From assembly GCA_020638095.1 (NCBI GenBank), contig JACKJF010000004.1:496001-560000 (forward strand): DNA of 64,000 bases. Reading direction: 5' to 3'. A program made the position numbers and the translations under genes. The stretch's first letter is position 1, and every line of letters begins with the position of its first letter. The notes under the pieces were generated by a model. It had not been told where the DNA came from. It saw only the letters and a list, made by a program, of their open reading frames with translations, and made no database searches. This document shows, in pieces, positions 18,610 to 26,348 of this stretch. The stretch comes from Hyphomicrobiaceae bacterium. GTDB taxonomy: Bacteria; Pseudomonadota; Alphaproteobacteria; Rhizobiales; Devosiaceae.

Positions 18610-19008
18610 CTATTCCTTTTCCATCACGCATTGCAGCGGATGCTGGTTTTTGCGGGCTGTGTCCATGACCCGCATGACTTTGGTTTCGGCCACCTCGTAC
18701 GGGTAGACCCCGCACTGCCCCACGCCGTTCTGATGCACGTGCATCATGATCTGCCAGGCGGTCTCGTGATCCTTGTTGAACACTTCCTTGAGGATGCCGA
18801 CCACGAATTCCATCGGCGTGTAATCGTCGTTGAGAAGCAGCACCCTGTAAAGGTTCGGCCGCTTCGTCTTTGGCCGGGTTTTTGTCGCAAGACCGCTGTC
18901 GAATTTTCCATCGGACTCATCCCGGTCCGGTCCCGCAAACGCCATGACCCGGCTCGCCCCTTCAAAGGCAGCCTCTGCGTCTGGCAATTTTGCAAACGAT
19001 ACGTTCAT
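18610..19008 (-). CDS. clpS: ATP-dependent Clp protease adaptor ClpS
   Basis: Adaptor that recognises N-terminal destabilising residues and hands them to ClpA. It has 132 residues: a flexible N-terminal tail, then [17 protein letters not shown] (substrate pocket with the Asn-Asp-Asp), [10 protein letters not shown] and a conserved ending [10 protein letters not shown]. The tail is somewhat long; an in-frame ATG at codon 22 (MAFAGPD) is an alternative start. Confidence 0.95.
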   Translation of the reverse strand: MNVSFAKLPDAEAAFEGASRVMAFAGPDRDESDGKFDSGLATKTRPKTKRPNLYRVLLLNDDYTPMEFVVGILKEVFNKDHETAWQIMMHVHQNGVGQCGVYPYEVAETKVMRVMDTARKNQHPLQCVMEKE

Positions 19009-19040
19009 TTGCGCCTTTCAGTCCGCACAAATCAGGTCCC

Positions 19041-19070
19041 ATTATGTAGGCAAAATTCTGGCGCTGTTAA
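19041..19070 (-). promoter_or_regulatory. Probable promoter for clpS-clpA
   Basis: On the minus strand, TTAACA (19070-19065), an 18-base spacer and CATAAT (19046-19041) lie about 33 bases before the clpS ATG. Both boxes match sigma-70 at five of six positions. Confidence 0.55.
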
Positions 19071-19239
19071 GGGGCATCCTGTCACGTTTTTCGGGCAGTG
19101 CATGCTGAACCAGATCCTGATCGCCTTTACGCAATTGTAACTGCCCCCGGCCTATCCTCTCCCGAGTTGAGTTGCCGGCGCCGGAATGCGCGCCGCGAGA
19201 AGTTCCGCGTGTGAGCCAGAACGGCTCAGGAGTAGTGTT

Positions 19240-20874
19240 TTGGTCCCCAGTTCAACGGGCGTCGACAGAGGGGCAGTTCGCCTTTTTCGTTTCGTTGCCT
19301 TTGTGATGATGGCGGTTCTGTCCGTCGCCTTCGCCGCACCCGCGCGTGCGGATGTGCCGCGTGCCTACGCCGGCATCGTCGTTGACGCCAAGACCGGCAC
19401 AACCCTTTACTCCTATGCCGCCGACTCGTTGCGCTATCCCGCTTCGGTCACGAAGGTGATGACGCTCTACATCCTGTTTCAGGAGATCAAGGCCGGTCAC
19501 CTGACCATGAGCTCACCGCTGACCGTTTCGCAATACGCGGCTTCGGCGGTTCCGACCAAACTCAACGTTCGCCCCGGTTCGACCATCAAGGTCGAAGATG
19601 CGATCAAGGCCATCGTGACCCTTTCGGCGAACGACATCGCCCGCGTCATCGCCGAAAACATTTCCGGTTCGGAATCGAAGTTCGCCGAACGAATGACCCG
19701 CACCGCGCGGGCGCTGGGCATGTCGCGCACCACCTATGTCAACGCGTCTGGCCTCCCCGACAGCCGCCAGGTCACCACCGTCCGCGATCAGGCCCGCCTC
19801 GGCATGGCGATGTTCCAGCACTTCCCGGACTTCTACGACTATTTCAAGATCCGGAGCTTCACCTACGCCGGCCATACCTACGGCAACCACAACCAACTTC
19901 TCGGCCAGAGCGGCATCGACGGCATGAAGACCGGCTACACCAGCGCCTCCGGATACAATCTGCTCACTTCCGCCCGCGCCAATGACCGGCACATCGTCGT
20001 CGTCGGTTTCGGCTTTTCTTCCGGCGGGTCGCGCAACGCCAAGGTTCTCGAGCTCGTCAAGACCTATCTCGGTCAAGCTCATCGCGGTGACTACTGGCGG
20101 CAGGCCATGATCGACAGGCCCGGTGTGCCGGCAAATTCAGGCAACGTCTTTGCCGTCGCCCAGTCCGAGCCAGTAATTCCCGCGCCGCGGCCCGCCTTCC
20201 GCCTGCCCGGATCACAGCCGCTGCCCGATGCCATCGACGAAACCAATATTCAGCCAATCGCGGTCGCCGAAGTGACCCCAGCACCTGCCCCCACACTGCC
20301 GGAAGTCAACCAGCAGCCCGCGGCCCTGCTCGCCCCGGCGCCCATCGAACGACCCGAAAGCGTTTCTGACCCGGTCATGACCGCGAGCGTCGATCAGCCA
20401 CCTGTCGATCTGATGGCGCCAAGTCCTGCCGCGGCTCCGCAGCGATCGCTCGACGTGATCGGCACCTGGATCAATGACAATTTCAACGCGCCATCGAACG
20501 AACCCGGCGTCCTTGGCTACCTGCCAACAGGCGGACAGGCCCCGATCCCGCCCGCCAATGTGGGTGGCGGTCAGACCATTGACCTGATGTCGTCCGGCAG
20601 CATCAACGGGCAGTCCCCGAGCCCCCTGGACGGCGGCTGGATCGTCCAGGTCGGCGCCGCGCCCAACCAGAACGCCGCCCAGCAACTCATCGATCAGGCC
20701 CAGACGCGGCTCGGTGCGCTGCAGGACTTCCGGCCCTATGTCGAGCGCTACGAAAATGTCGGGCAGGTCTTTTACCGCGCGCGCTTCTCCGGCTTTGCCG
20801 ACCGCGGCCAGGCCGTCGAGATGTGCGAGCAAATCAAGAATACGAACATGAGCTGCCTGGCTGTGCAGAGCTGA
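19240..20874 (+). CDS. D-alanyl-D-alanine carboxypeptidase (PBP5/6 family) with SPOR domain
   Basis: Periplasmic serine peptidase that trims the stem peptide of peptidoglycan. The TTG at 19240 is preceded by AGGAG (19228-19232) and gives a good signal peptide: three arginines, hydrophobic core FVAFVMMAVLSVAF and cleavage after ARA. It has 544 residues. The catalytic motifs are SVTK, SAN and KTG (MKTGYTS). A Pro/Ala-rich linker follows the catalytic domain, and the last ~80 residues form a SPOR domain (WIVQVGAAPNQNAA, FYRARFSGF) that binds denuded glycan strands at the septum. Frames starting at 19186 or 19303 are other options. Confidence 0.92.
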   Translation: MVPSSTGVDRGAVRLFRFVAFVMMAVLSVAFAAPARADVPRAYAGIVVDAKTGTTLYSYAADSLRYPASVTKVMTLYILFQEIKAGHLTMSSPLTVSQYAASAVPTKLNVRPGSTIKVEDAIKAIVTLSANDIARVIAENISGSESKFAERMTRTARALGMSRTTYVNASGLPDSRQVTTVRDQARLGMAMFQHFPDFYDYFKIRSFTYAGHTYGNHNQLLGQSGIDGMKTGYTSASGYNLLTSARANDRHIVVVGFGFSSGGSRNAKVLELVKTYLGQAHRGDYWRQAMIDRPGVPANSGNVFAVAQSEPVIPAPRPAFRLPGSQPLPDAIDETNIQPIAVAEVTPAPAPTLPEVNQQPAALLAPAPIERPESVSDPVMTASVDQPPVDLMAPSPAAAPQRSLDVIGTWINDNFNAPSNEPGVLGYLPTGGQAPIPPANVGGGQTIDLMSSGSINGQSPSPLDGGWIVQVGAAPNQNAAQQLIDQAQTRLGALQDFRPYVERYENVGQVFYRARFSGFADRGQAVEMCEQIKNTNMSCLAVQS

Positions 20875-20913
20875 GCCGCTTGGGGAAATTGGAGTCGTGT
20901 AAGGAGTAGTCCA

Positions 20914-21189
20914 ATGGCCACGAAGAACCACCTCGAAGAGCTCCGCCAGTTCGCGGAAATGGCCGAGAAGCGCAACGAAAGTCGCGCCGAATTCTGGTCG
21001 GCTTACGGCAAGGCGGCTGAACCGGCCCAGCCTTCAGGCAAGCGCATTGGCGACCTGCTCGGCACGGTTCTGGCACTTTCGGCGCGCACCCGGCGCATGG
21101 TCCAGCCGCGGGCGACCGTCGAGCTGGACGTGTTCGCACCCGGTGGCCGTCGCGCCATCCACATTTTCCAGGGTGAGACCGAGTTCTGA
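20914..21189 (+). CDS. Unrecognised 91-residue protein
   Basis: A short, soluble, mixed-charge protein with no signal peptide, membrane helix or cysteine motif. The first 45 residues look helical and charged (LEELRQFAEMAEKRNESRAEFW), followed by an SxRTRRMVQPR basic stretch and a beta-like C-terminus (ATVELDVFAPGGRRAIHIF). I do not recognise the family. A GGAG site precedes the ATG and it lies 39 bases after the carboxypeptidase, so the two may be co-transcribed. It converges on mipZ with a 5-base gap. Confidence 0.7.
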   Translation: MATKNHLEELRQFAEMAEKRNESRAEFWSAYGKAAEPAQPSGKRIGDLLGTVLALSARTRRMVQPRATVELDVFAPGGRRAIHIFQGETEF

Positions 21190-21194
21190 GCCGG

Positions 21195-22172
21195 TCAGCC
21201 GTCGAGTTGCGGGCGGGGCTGATTGTCTTCCGCCGGCGCACCCGGCACGATGGTGGACGGATCCGGGCTCGCTGGCGGCGCCATATGCTCGAACACGGCT
21301 CCAGCAGCGTTCTGCCGCTCCCATTCCGCGCGAGCGTCCTGCCGCAACGTGACCTTGTGGGCGAAGGGCAGGTTCAGGCCGCGCGCCAGCGCCAGATATT
21401 CTGACTTCGCCGCGTCGTTGGCATTGCTCGTCATCGGTGTTTCATCGACCTGATCGAGCGGATCGAATACGGTCATGCCGATCGGGAACAGTGACCGGAA
21501 GATCACCCGCTCTGAAATGCCGTCGACAACCCGCGCGCCGAGCCGGAGCGCGATCTGATCGAGCGCCGACTGAACGAGCCGCATGTTGCGCGACGACAGC
21601 ATGGCGATGCGGTTTCGCACCAGAATCCAGTCGATGGTCTTGCCATCGATGGCCAACCGCTCCTTGCGGGCGCGCTGAACGAGCCGCGAATAGTGGCTGA
21701 GGGCTCGAGTCTGCCCCGACACCGGGTCGATCTGAGCCAGAACGTCCATGTCGATCAGGCTGTCATTGATCGGCGTGACCAGCGTGTCGGCGAGCGAATG
21801 CGCGAGACGCGTGAGATTGGTATCAAATCCCGGCGTGTCGATAACGAGATAGTCGACCCGCTGCTCGACCTCGCCGATGGCGCGCCGGAAGACCTCGAAC
21901 TCGCGCCGCTCGTTCTGAGAAACCGAGTCGCCCGAAGAAACAGGCAAATGGTAGTGAATGGAATGGGGAACGGCCAGATCGTGCCGGCGGGCCCAGTTCC
22001 GGCGGTTCTCCACATAGTGGGTCAGCGTCTGCTGGCGGCTGTCCACGTCGATCGTGGCGACCTTGAATCCCTGATACATCAGCAGACAGGCGAGGTGAAA
22101 TGCCGTGGTCGACTTGCCCGAGCCGCCCTTTTCGTTGCCCAGCACGATAACGTGCGCGCTACGCGTCCCCAT
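21195..22172 (-). CDS. mipZ: Division-plane positioning ATPase MipZ
   Basis: ParA-like ATPase that forms a gradient from ParB at the cell poles and keeps FtsZ away from them, so that division occurs at mid-cell. It has 325 residues: deviant Walker A GNEKGGSGKST (near residue 12), DVDSRQQT, Walker B-like YLVIDTPGFDT, and the MipZ-specific LVRNRIAMLSSRN block. A Pro/Ala-rich tail of about 45 residues follows. Its length and blocks fit MipZ better than ParA or MinD. Confidence 0.94.
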   Translation of the reverse strand: MGTRSAHVIVLGNEKGGSGKSTTAFHLACLLMYQGFKVATIDVDSRQQTLTHYVENRRNWARRHDLAVPHSIHYHLPVSSGDSVSQNERREFEVFRRAIGEVEQRVDYLVIDTPGFDTNLTRLAHSLADTLVTPINDSLIDMDVLAQIDPVSGQTRALSHYSRLVQRARKERLAIDGKTIDWILVRNRIAMLSSRNMRLVQSALDQIALRLGARVVDGISERVIFRSLFPIGMTVFDPLDQVDETPMTSNANDAAKSEYLALARGLNLPFAHKVTLRQDARAEWERQNAAGAVFEHMAPPASPDPSTIVPGAPAEDNQPRPQLDG

Positions 22173-22231
22173 AAAGCCTCCGTGCCGCCCGGTCCGGTGC
22201 GTCGAACCTCAGTCTGGACCGGCGATACGAA

Positions 22232-22261
22232 ACTTTAGCGACGGCACTCTCTTTCGTCCAA
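22232..22261 (-). promoter_or_regulatory. Possible promoter for mipZ
   Basis: TTGGAC (22261-22256), an 18-base spacer and TAAAGT (22237-22232) in the 140-base gap before mipZ. A palindrome, GTTAATTGCTTAAC, sits just upstream at 22281-22294. Confidence 0.45.
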
Positions 22262-22312
22262 CAATTTAGCGTTCAGCTTTGTTAATTGCTTAACTTCAAA
22301 GGGTTTCGGGCG

Positions 22313-22744
22313 TTAGAGGAGTCCGAGATAGGTCAGCTCCTCGGCAAGTTCCGCATCACCCTCCGCGCTGACGACGCTGAGATCCGTGTCCGGCGGCGCG
22401 TCCTTGGCTTCGAGGTAGCGCCAGCCCTGGAATGGCCGTCGCGGCTGCGCCCGCGTCCGGATGATCCGTTCATCCATCATGATGTCGCAGAAACCCCGGC
22501 CGTCCGTGTCGGTGCCCGGCGTCAGCGCAACGATCGCCTGCCGGCAGCGGATCGCGCCGCCAATGACCCAATAGAGCGACCCCTGCCCGACGATCTCATC
22601 CGCCCGGCGCGGAAACATCCGTGTCCGATGCCGGTTGATGCCCTCTTCGGGCCTCAGGCGCTGGGCCTCAGGGGTCTGCCGCCAGTTGACGAGTTCTTCG
22701 ACCGAAGCGATGCCGACGCAGAGCTTGACCAGGTGAAGGACCAT
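22313..22744 (-). CDS. DUF1489 family protein
   Basis: A 143-residue soluble protein of unknown function matching DUF1489, a family confined mostly to alphaproteobacteria (HLVKLCVGIASVEEL, HRTRMFPRRADEI, GSLYWVIGG, QGWRYL). It starts ten bases after the GST gene stop, so the two probably share a transcript. Nothing in the sequence points to a catalytic role. Confidence 0.9.
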   Translation of the reverse strand: MVLHLVKLCVGIASVEELVNWRQTPEAQRLRPEEGINRHRTRMFPRRADEIVGQGSLYWVIGGAIRCRQAIVALTPGTDTDGRGFCDIMMDERIIRTRAQPRRPFQGWRYLEAKDAPPDTDLSVVSAEGDAELAEELTYLGLL

Positions 22745-22754
22745 TGCGCCCGCG

Positions 22755-23402
22755 TCAGTTGGCGTCCAGTTCGTCCTGCGGCACGATCTGGGTCTCGGTC
22801 AGAGCTGCGGCACGCCACGCCTTGACTGCCGGCAGCTCGGAAAGCGCCGCAATCCAGTTCTGGATGTATTCTGAAACCGGCAGATGGTAGGTCAGGATGC
22901 GCATGGCGACCGGCGCGAACATCGCGTCCACCCCGGAGAAATCGCCGCAGAGGAACGGCCCGCCAGACCGCTCCAGCAGGCCGCCGAGGAGTAGATTCAG
23001 CCGGTCGAGATCGGCCTGAATGGACGGAATATCGACACGCCCCGGCATGCTGGCTCGAATGTTCATTGGCGCCGCATTGCGCAATGCATGGAAGCCGGCG
23101 TGAATTTCGCAGGACGCCGAGCGCGCCCGCGCCCGCATGATCCGATCTTCCGGCCAGATTTTCTTCTCGGGAAAACGGTCGTTGAGATACTCGATAATGG
23201 CCAGGGATTCCGGAATCAGAAGCTGCTCGGCCATCAGCAGCGGAACCTTGCCGGTCGGGCTGCGCTCGCGCAGCTTCTCTTTCCAGCCATCCCCACTGAG
23301 CCACAAAATCTCTTCCGTGAACTCGATGCCAAAGTGCACAAGCACCAGCCAGGGCCGCATCGACCAGGACGAATAGTTCTTGTTGCCGATCAGGAGTCGC
23401 AT
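22755..23402 (-). CDS. Glutathione S-transferase family protein
   Basis: A 215-residue GST: an N-terminal thioredoxin-like domain (LLIGNKNYSSWSMRPWLVL; cis-Pro region GKVPLL; ESLAIIEYL glutathione-binding block) and a C-terminal helical domain. The N-terminal SSWS stretch is typical of the YfcF/YfcG-like bacterial group. Substrate unknown. A GAGGCG ribosome site precedes the ATG, and an upstream terminator separates it from the small unit before it. Confidence 0.93.
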   Translation of the reverse strand: MRLLIGNKNYSSWSMRPWLVLVHFGIEFTEEILWLSGDGWKEKLRERSPTGKVPLLMAEQLLIPESLAIIEYLNDRFPEKKIWPEDRIMRARARSASCEIHAGFHALRNAAPMNIRASMPGRVDIPSIQADLDRLNLLLGGLLERSGGPFLCGDFSGVDAMFAPVAMRILTYHLPVSEYIQNWIAALSELPAVKAWRAAALTETQIVPQDELDAN

Positions 23403-23414
23403 CTTTTTCGCCTC

Positions 23415-23440
23415 AAAACAAAACGGGCGCCGGAGCGCCC
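23415..23440 (-). terminator. Rho-independent terminator upstream of the GST gene
   Basis: On the minus strand GGGCGC (23440-23435), loop TCCG, GCGCCC (23430-23425), then GTTTTGTTTT (23424-23415). It ends a transcript coming from the 23488-23586 small ORF or from mgtE. Confidence 0.75.
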
Positions 23441-23487
23441 AACTTGTGAGTGATTATCCGGTTCCGGTCAATTGCCGCGACGAACCA

Positions 23488-23586
23488 TCACGCAAATACC
23501 TGGGTCAGAACGAAGGCAGCGCCGACGAGCGCCACAAAGGTCCACGTGGCCGAACGCCAGCAGATCACTGCACTGTTTTGCTTCAT
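23488..23586 (-). CDS. Possible 32-residue single-helix membrane peptide
   Basis: Minus-strand ORF of 33 codons (MKQNSAVICWRS... to ...VLTQVFA). The N-terminal half is polar with K2 and R11; residues about 13-32 are one hydrophobic stretch long enough to cross the membrane. AGCGGGG lies six bases before the ATG, a promoter-like site lies 50 bases upstream and a terminator 48 bases downstream, so the ORF fills its own short transcription unit. It does not overlap any gene. I recognise no family, and an sRNA with a chance ORF is equally possible. Confidence 0.35.
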   Translation of the reverse strand: MKQNSAVICWRSATWTFVALVGAAFVLTQVFA

Positions 23587-23603
23587 ATATGCCCCGCTTT
23601 GGT

Positions 23604-23635
23604 CGGCTCCATTGCGTCAGAAACGATTGGAGCCG
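23604..23635 (-). other. Hairpin at the 5' end of the small transcript
   Basis: CGGCTCCA (23635-23628) and TGGAGCCG (23611-23604), read on the minus strand, make an 8-bp stem with a 16-base loop. It begins just downstream of the predicted -10 box and ends 17 bases before the small ORF, so it would form the very 5' end of the RNA. Confidence 0.5.
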
Positions 23636-23664
23636 CTTATGGTTGACAACTGATTAACCGGCAA
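23636..23664 (-). promoter_or_regulatory. Possible promoter of the small unit between mgtE and GST
   Basis: TTGCCG (23664-23659), a 17-base spacer and CATAAG (23641-23636), each about four of six matches to sigma-70. The rest of the 340-base gap (23665-23742) shows nothing else. Confidence 0.4.
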
Positions 23665-23742
23665 TTCGATGCCCCACAAGCGGCAAGATGCCGCGACGGG
23701 TGTGGTGTGGAAAAGGATCGATTCGCACAGTTCAGACGCGGC

Positions 23743-25161
23743 CTACATCAGGCCAAACCACTTCGCCGCCAGCCCTAAAAACGCAAAGAAACCAACGACA
23801 TCTGTCACAGTCGTGACGAACGCGCTCGAGGCGATCGCCGGATCAATGCCGAGCCGGTCGAGCGCGAGAGGAATGAGGATTCCAGAAATGCCGGCGGCGA
23901 GCATGTTGACGATCATCGCGAGCCCGATCACGACACCGAGTGCCGGGTTCGAAAACCAGAGTGCCGCGACGACGCCCAGCACCAGCGCAAAGACGATTCC
24001 ATTGATCGCACCCACCAGCGTTTCGCGGCGGATGAGCCTCAGCATGTTGAATCGCCCGAGATCCTGTGTGGAAAGCGCCCGCACCGTCACAGTCATGGTC
24101 TGCGTGCCGGCGTTGCCGCCCATCGAGGCAACGATCGGCATGAGGACCGCCAGCGCAACCATCTGTTCGAGGCTCGCGTCGAAAAGCCCAATCACCATAC
24201 TCGCCAGAATGGCGGTGCAGAGGTTGACCAGAAGCCACGTCACCCGCGACCGAACCGCCGCCCAGACGCTGTCGGACACCTCCTCGTCGCCGACGCCCGC
24301 GAGCCGGCGGATATCCTCATCCGCCTCTTCGTGGATGACGTCGACGATGTCGTCGACGGTCAGGACGCCGACAAGCCGGTGCGATTCGTCGATAACGCCA
24401 ACCTCGATCAGGTCGTAGCGTTCGAACAGGCGCGCTGCCTCCTCCTGATCGGAATTGGCATCGACCTGGATGACCTGTTCATCGGTGATGTCTTCGATCT
24501 TGGTGTCGCGCGGTGAGCGCAAAATCCGGTCGAGCGGCACCGTTCCGATGAGATTGTATCCGGGATCGACGACATAGAGCTGAAAGAACTCCGTCGGCAA
24601 ATCGTCGGCGCTGCGCATGTAGTCGATCGCGTGGCCGATGGTCCAGAACGGCGGCAGCGCGATAAAATCGGTCTGCATGCGCCGCCCGGCCGAATCCTCG
24701 GGAAAATCGAGGCTGCGCTTCAGCGCCAGCCGCTCGAAGTCCGGCATCAACGCGATGATCGCGTCCCGGTCCGGCTCCTCCATGTCCTCGAGAATGTAGA
24801 CGGCGTCGTCATGGTCGATTTCCGCCATGCCGCGCGCGAGTTCGGGATTGGGCAGCGCTTCGAGCAGTTCGACGCGGACGTTTTCGTCGACCTCAGTCAG
24901 GGTGCTATAGTCGAAGGCGTCGCCCAGAAGTCTGACCAGGGTGAGGCGTTCGTCGCGCGGCAAAGCCTCGATCACGTCGCCAGCGTCCGCTTCGTGTAGC
25001 GGCGCCATCATCTCGCGCACCTGTTCGGCGTCGTCGGCGGCGATCTGCTGGCGCAGCGCCTCGACCCAATCGTGCGAGAGACGTCCGTCTTCTTCGCGCC
25101 ACTCGGGGTGGAGCGGCGCGTGCTCTTCTTCAGCTTCAACGATGCGGTCGGCGTCCGTCAT
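23743..25161 (-). CDS. mgtE: Magnesium transporter MgtE
   Basis: Mg2+ channel/transporter of the inner membrane. It has 472 residues: an acidic helical N domain (to about residue 145) that senses cytoplasmic Mg2+, two CBS domains (about 150-275) and five membrane helices. The pore signature MPIVASMGGNAGTQT lies in helix 2 and the last helices contain DPAIASSAFVTTVTDVVGF. Length is normal. There is no room for an M-box riboswitch in the 69 bases between it and the upstream gene. Confidence 0.96.
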   Translation of the reverse strand: MTDADRIVEAEEEHAPLHPEWREEDGRLSHDWVEALRQQIAADDAEQVREMMAPLHEADAGDVIEALPRDERLTLVRLLGDAFDYSTLTEVDENVRVELLEALPNPELARGMAEIDHDDAVYILEDMEEPDRDAIIALMPDFERLALKRSLDFPEDSAGRRMQTDFIALPPFWTIGHAIDYMRSADDLPTEFFQLYVVDPGYNLIGTVPLDRILRSPRDTKIEDITDEQVIQVDANSDQEEAARLFERYDLIEVGVIDESHRLVGVLTVDDIVDVIHEEADEDIRRLAGVGDEEVSDSVWAAVRSRVTWLLVNLCTAILASMVIGLFDASLEQMVALAVLMPIVASMGGNAGTQTMTVTVRALSTQDLGRFNMLRLIRRETLVGAINGIVFALVLGVVAALWFSNPALGVVIGLAMIVNMLAAGISGILIPLALDRLGIDPAIASSAFVTTVTDVVGFFAFLGLAAKWFGLM

Positions 25162-25230
25162 ATCGCCCTCATCGCGTTCTCACGGACGGCGTGGGTCCAC
25201 CCGCCCGCCCAAAGCCCTTGGTCCGAAGGA

Positions 25231-26208
25231 TCAGATTTCGCCGCGCACCTCGGGCCGCACCTTTTCCCGGTAAAACCGTTCCAGATTGATGTGGTCCGCC
25301 TGGGACAACGGAACCATTCTGGACGCGGCAACATTTTCGGCCAGTTGCGCCTGTTTCGAAACACCCGCAATGACGGTTGAAACCGCAGGGTGATCGAGAA
25401 TCCAGCGCAATGCGAACCGGGACATCGGCGTGTTGTCCGGCACGAAGTGACGCAATTCCGCCGCCAGATCAACCCCGGTCGCGAAGGGAATGCCGGAAAA
25501 AGTTTCCCCGACCGAAAAGGCCTCGCCGTCGCGGTTGTAATTGCGATGATCCGAGGGATCGAACGTGTGGCCTTTTCCGAATTTGCCGGCAAGCAGTCCG
25601 CTCGCCAGCGGCAGCCTGACAATGATCCCGACATCGGCCTTTTGGGCAGCGGGCAGCAGCTTTTCCACCGCGTCCTGCCGGAAGATGTTGAAGATGATCT
25701 GGAGCGTCGCAAGACCCGGCTGTTTCAGGCAAAGCAGACCTTCCGCGACCGTTTCGACGCTCGCGCCCCAGTTCCGGATCAGTCCGTCCTTTTTGAGGTC
25801 GTCCATCCAGACAAAGATCTCGCCGTCCTCGAGAACGGTGCGCGGCACACAGTGCAATTGCGCCAGATCGATCGCGTCGACGCGAAGGCGCTTCGCTGAG
25901 TTTTCCAGACTTTCACGAACGCCTGCCCGCGAGTACGTGTCGGGGTAAAGCGAAGCGTTGCGACCGACTTTTGTGGCGACCACCGTTCCGCCGGCATCGG
26001 GCAGGATCGCGCCGATCCGGGATTCGCTGAGACCGCCGCCATAAACGTCCGCCGTGTCCCAGAACGTTATGCCGCTGTCGCGCGCATCCTCCAGAATGGA
26101 ATGGGCAAGGTCATCGCCAAGCGGACCGAAATCGCCACCAAGCTGCCAGCAGCCAAGGCCGATTTCCGAAATGTCGAAACCCGTTTTCCCGAGCCGCCTG
26201 GTTTTCAT
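25231..26208 (-). CDS. Aldo/keto reductase
   Basis: NADPH-dependent oxidoreductase with an (alpha/beta)8 barrel, 325 residues. The catalytic tetrad is visible: D and Y in DTADVYGGG (near residue 50), K in VATKVGRN, H in QLHCVPRT. The ATG at 26208 has GGAGG seven bases upstream; an ATG four codons earlier has none. The substrate cannot be told. It lies 69 bases before mgtE on the same strand, and after the terminator of acs. Confidence 0.92.
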   Translation of the reverse strand: MKTRRLGKTGFDISEIGLGCWQLGGDFGPLGDDLAHSILEDARDSGITFWDTADVYGGGLSESRIGAILPDAGGTVVATKVGRNASLYPDTYSRAGVRESLENSAKRLRVDAIDLAQLHCVPRTVLEDGEIFVWMDDLKKDGLIRNWGASVETVAEGLLCLKQPGLATLQIIFNIFRQDAVEKLLPAAQKADVGIIVRLPLASGLLAGKFGKGHTFDPSDHRNYNRDGEAFSVGETFSGIPFATGVDLAAELRHFVPDNTPMSRFALRWILDHPAVSTVIAGVSKQAQLAENVAASRMVPLSQADHINLERFYREKVRPEVRGEI

Positions 26209-26299
26209 CAGTGCCTCCACATCACAAAGACCGGATTGTTGTGATTTTAGAACACTCTACCCGATGCGTATCCGGCCCGATAGTGACATTTTTTTGAAT

Positions 26300-26327
26300 G
26301 AAATGGGGTCCGGCGGTGCCGGACCCC
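26300..26327 (-). terminator. Terminator after acs
   Basis: Perfect 10-bp stem GGGGTCCGGC (26305-26314) with GCCGGACCCC (26318-26327) around a 3-base loop, 22 bases beyond the acs stop. The tail on the minus strand is ATTTCATTC, short in T, so efficiency is uncertain. Confidence 0.65.
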
Positions 26328-26348
26328 TAAAGTACCCTGACGATCAGG

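Noticed and set aside
22281..22294. CtrA binding site before mipZ
   Set aside because: The TTAA halves are four bases apart; the CtrA consensus needs seven.
25162..25230. Magnesium riboswitch (M-box) ahead of mgtE
   Set aside because: Only 69 bases separate mgtE from the upstream gene, and no M-box-like structure is visible.
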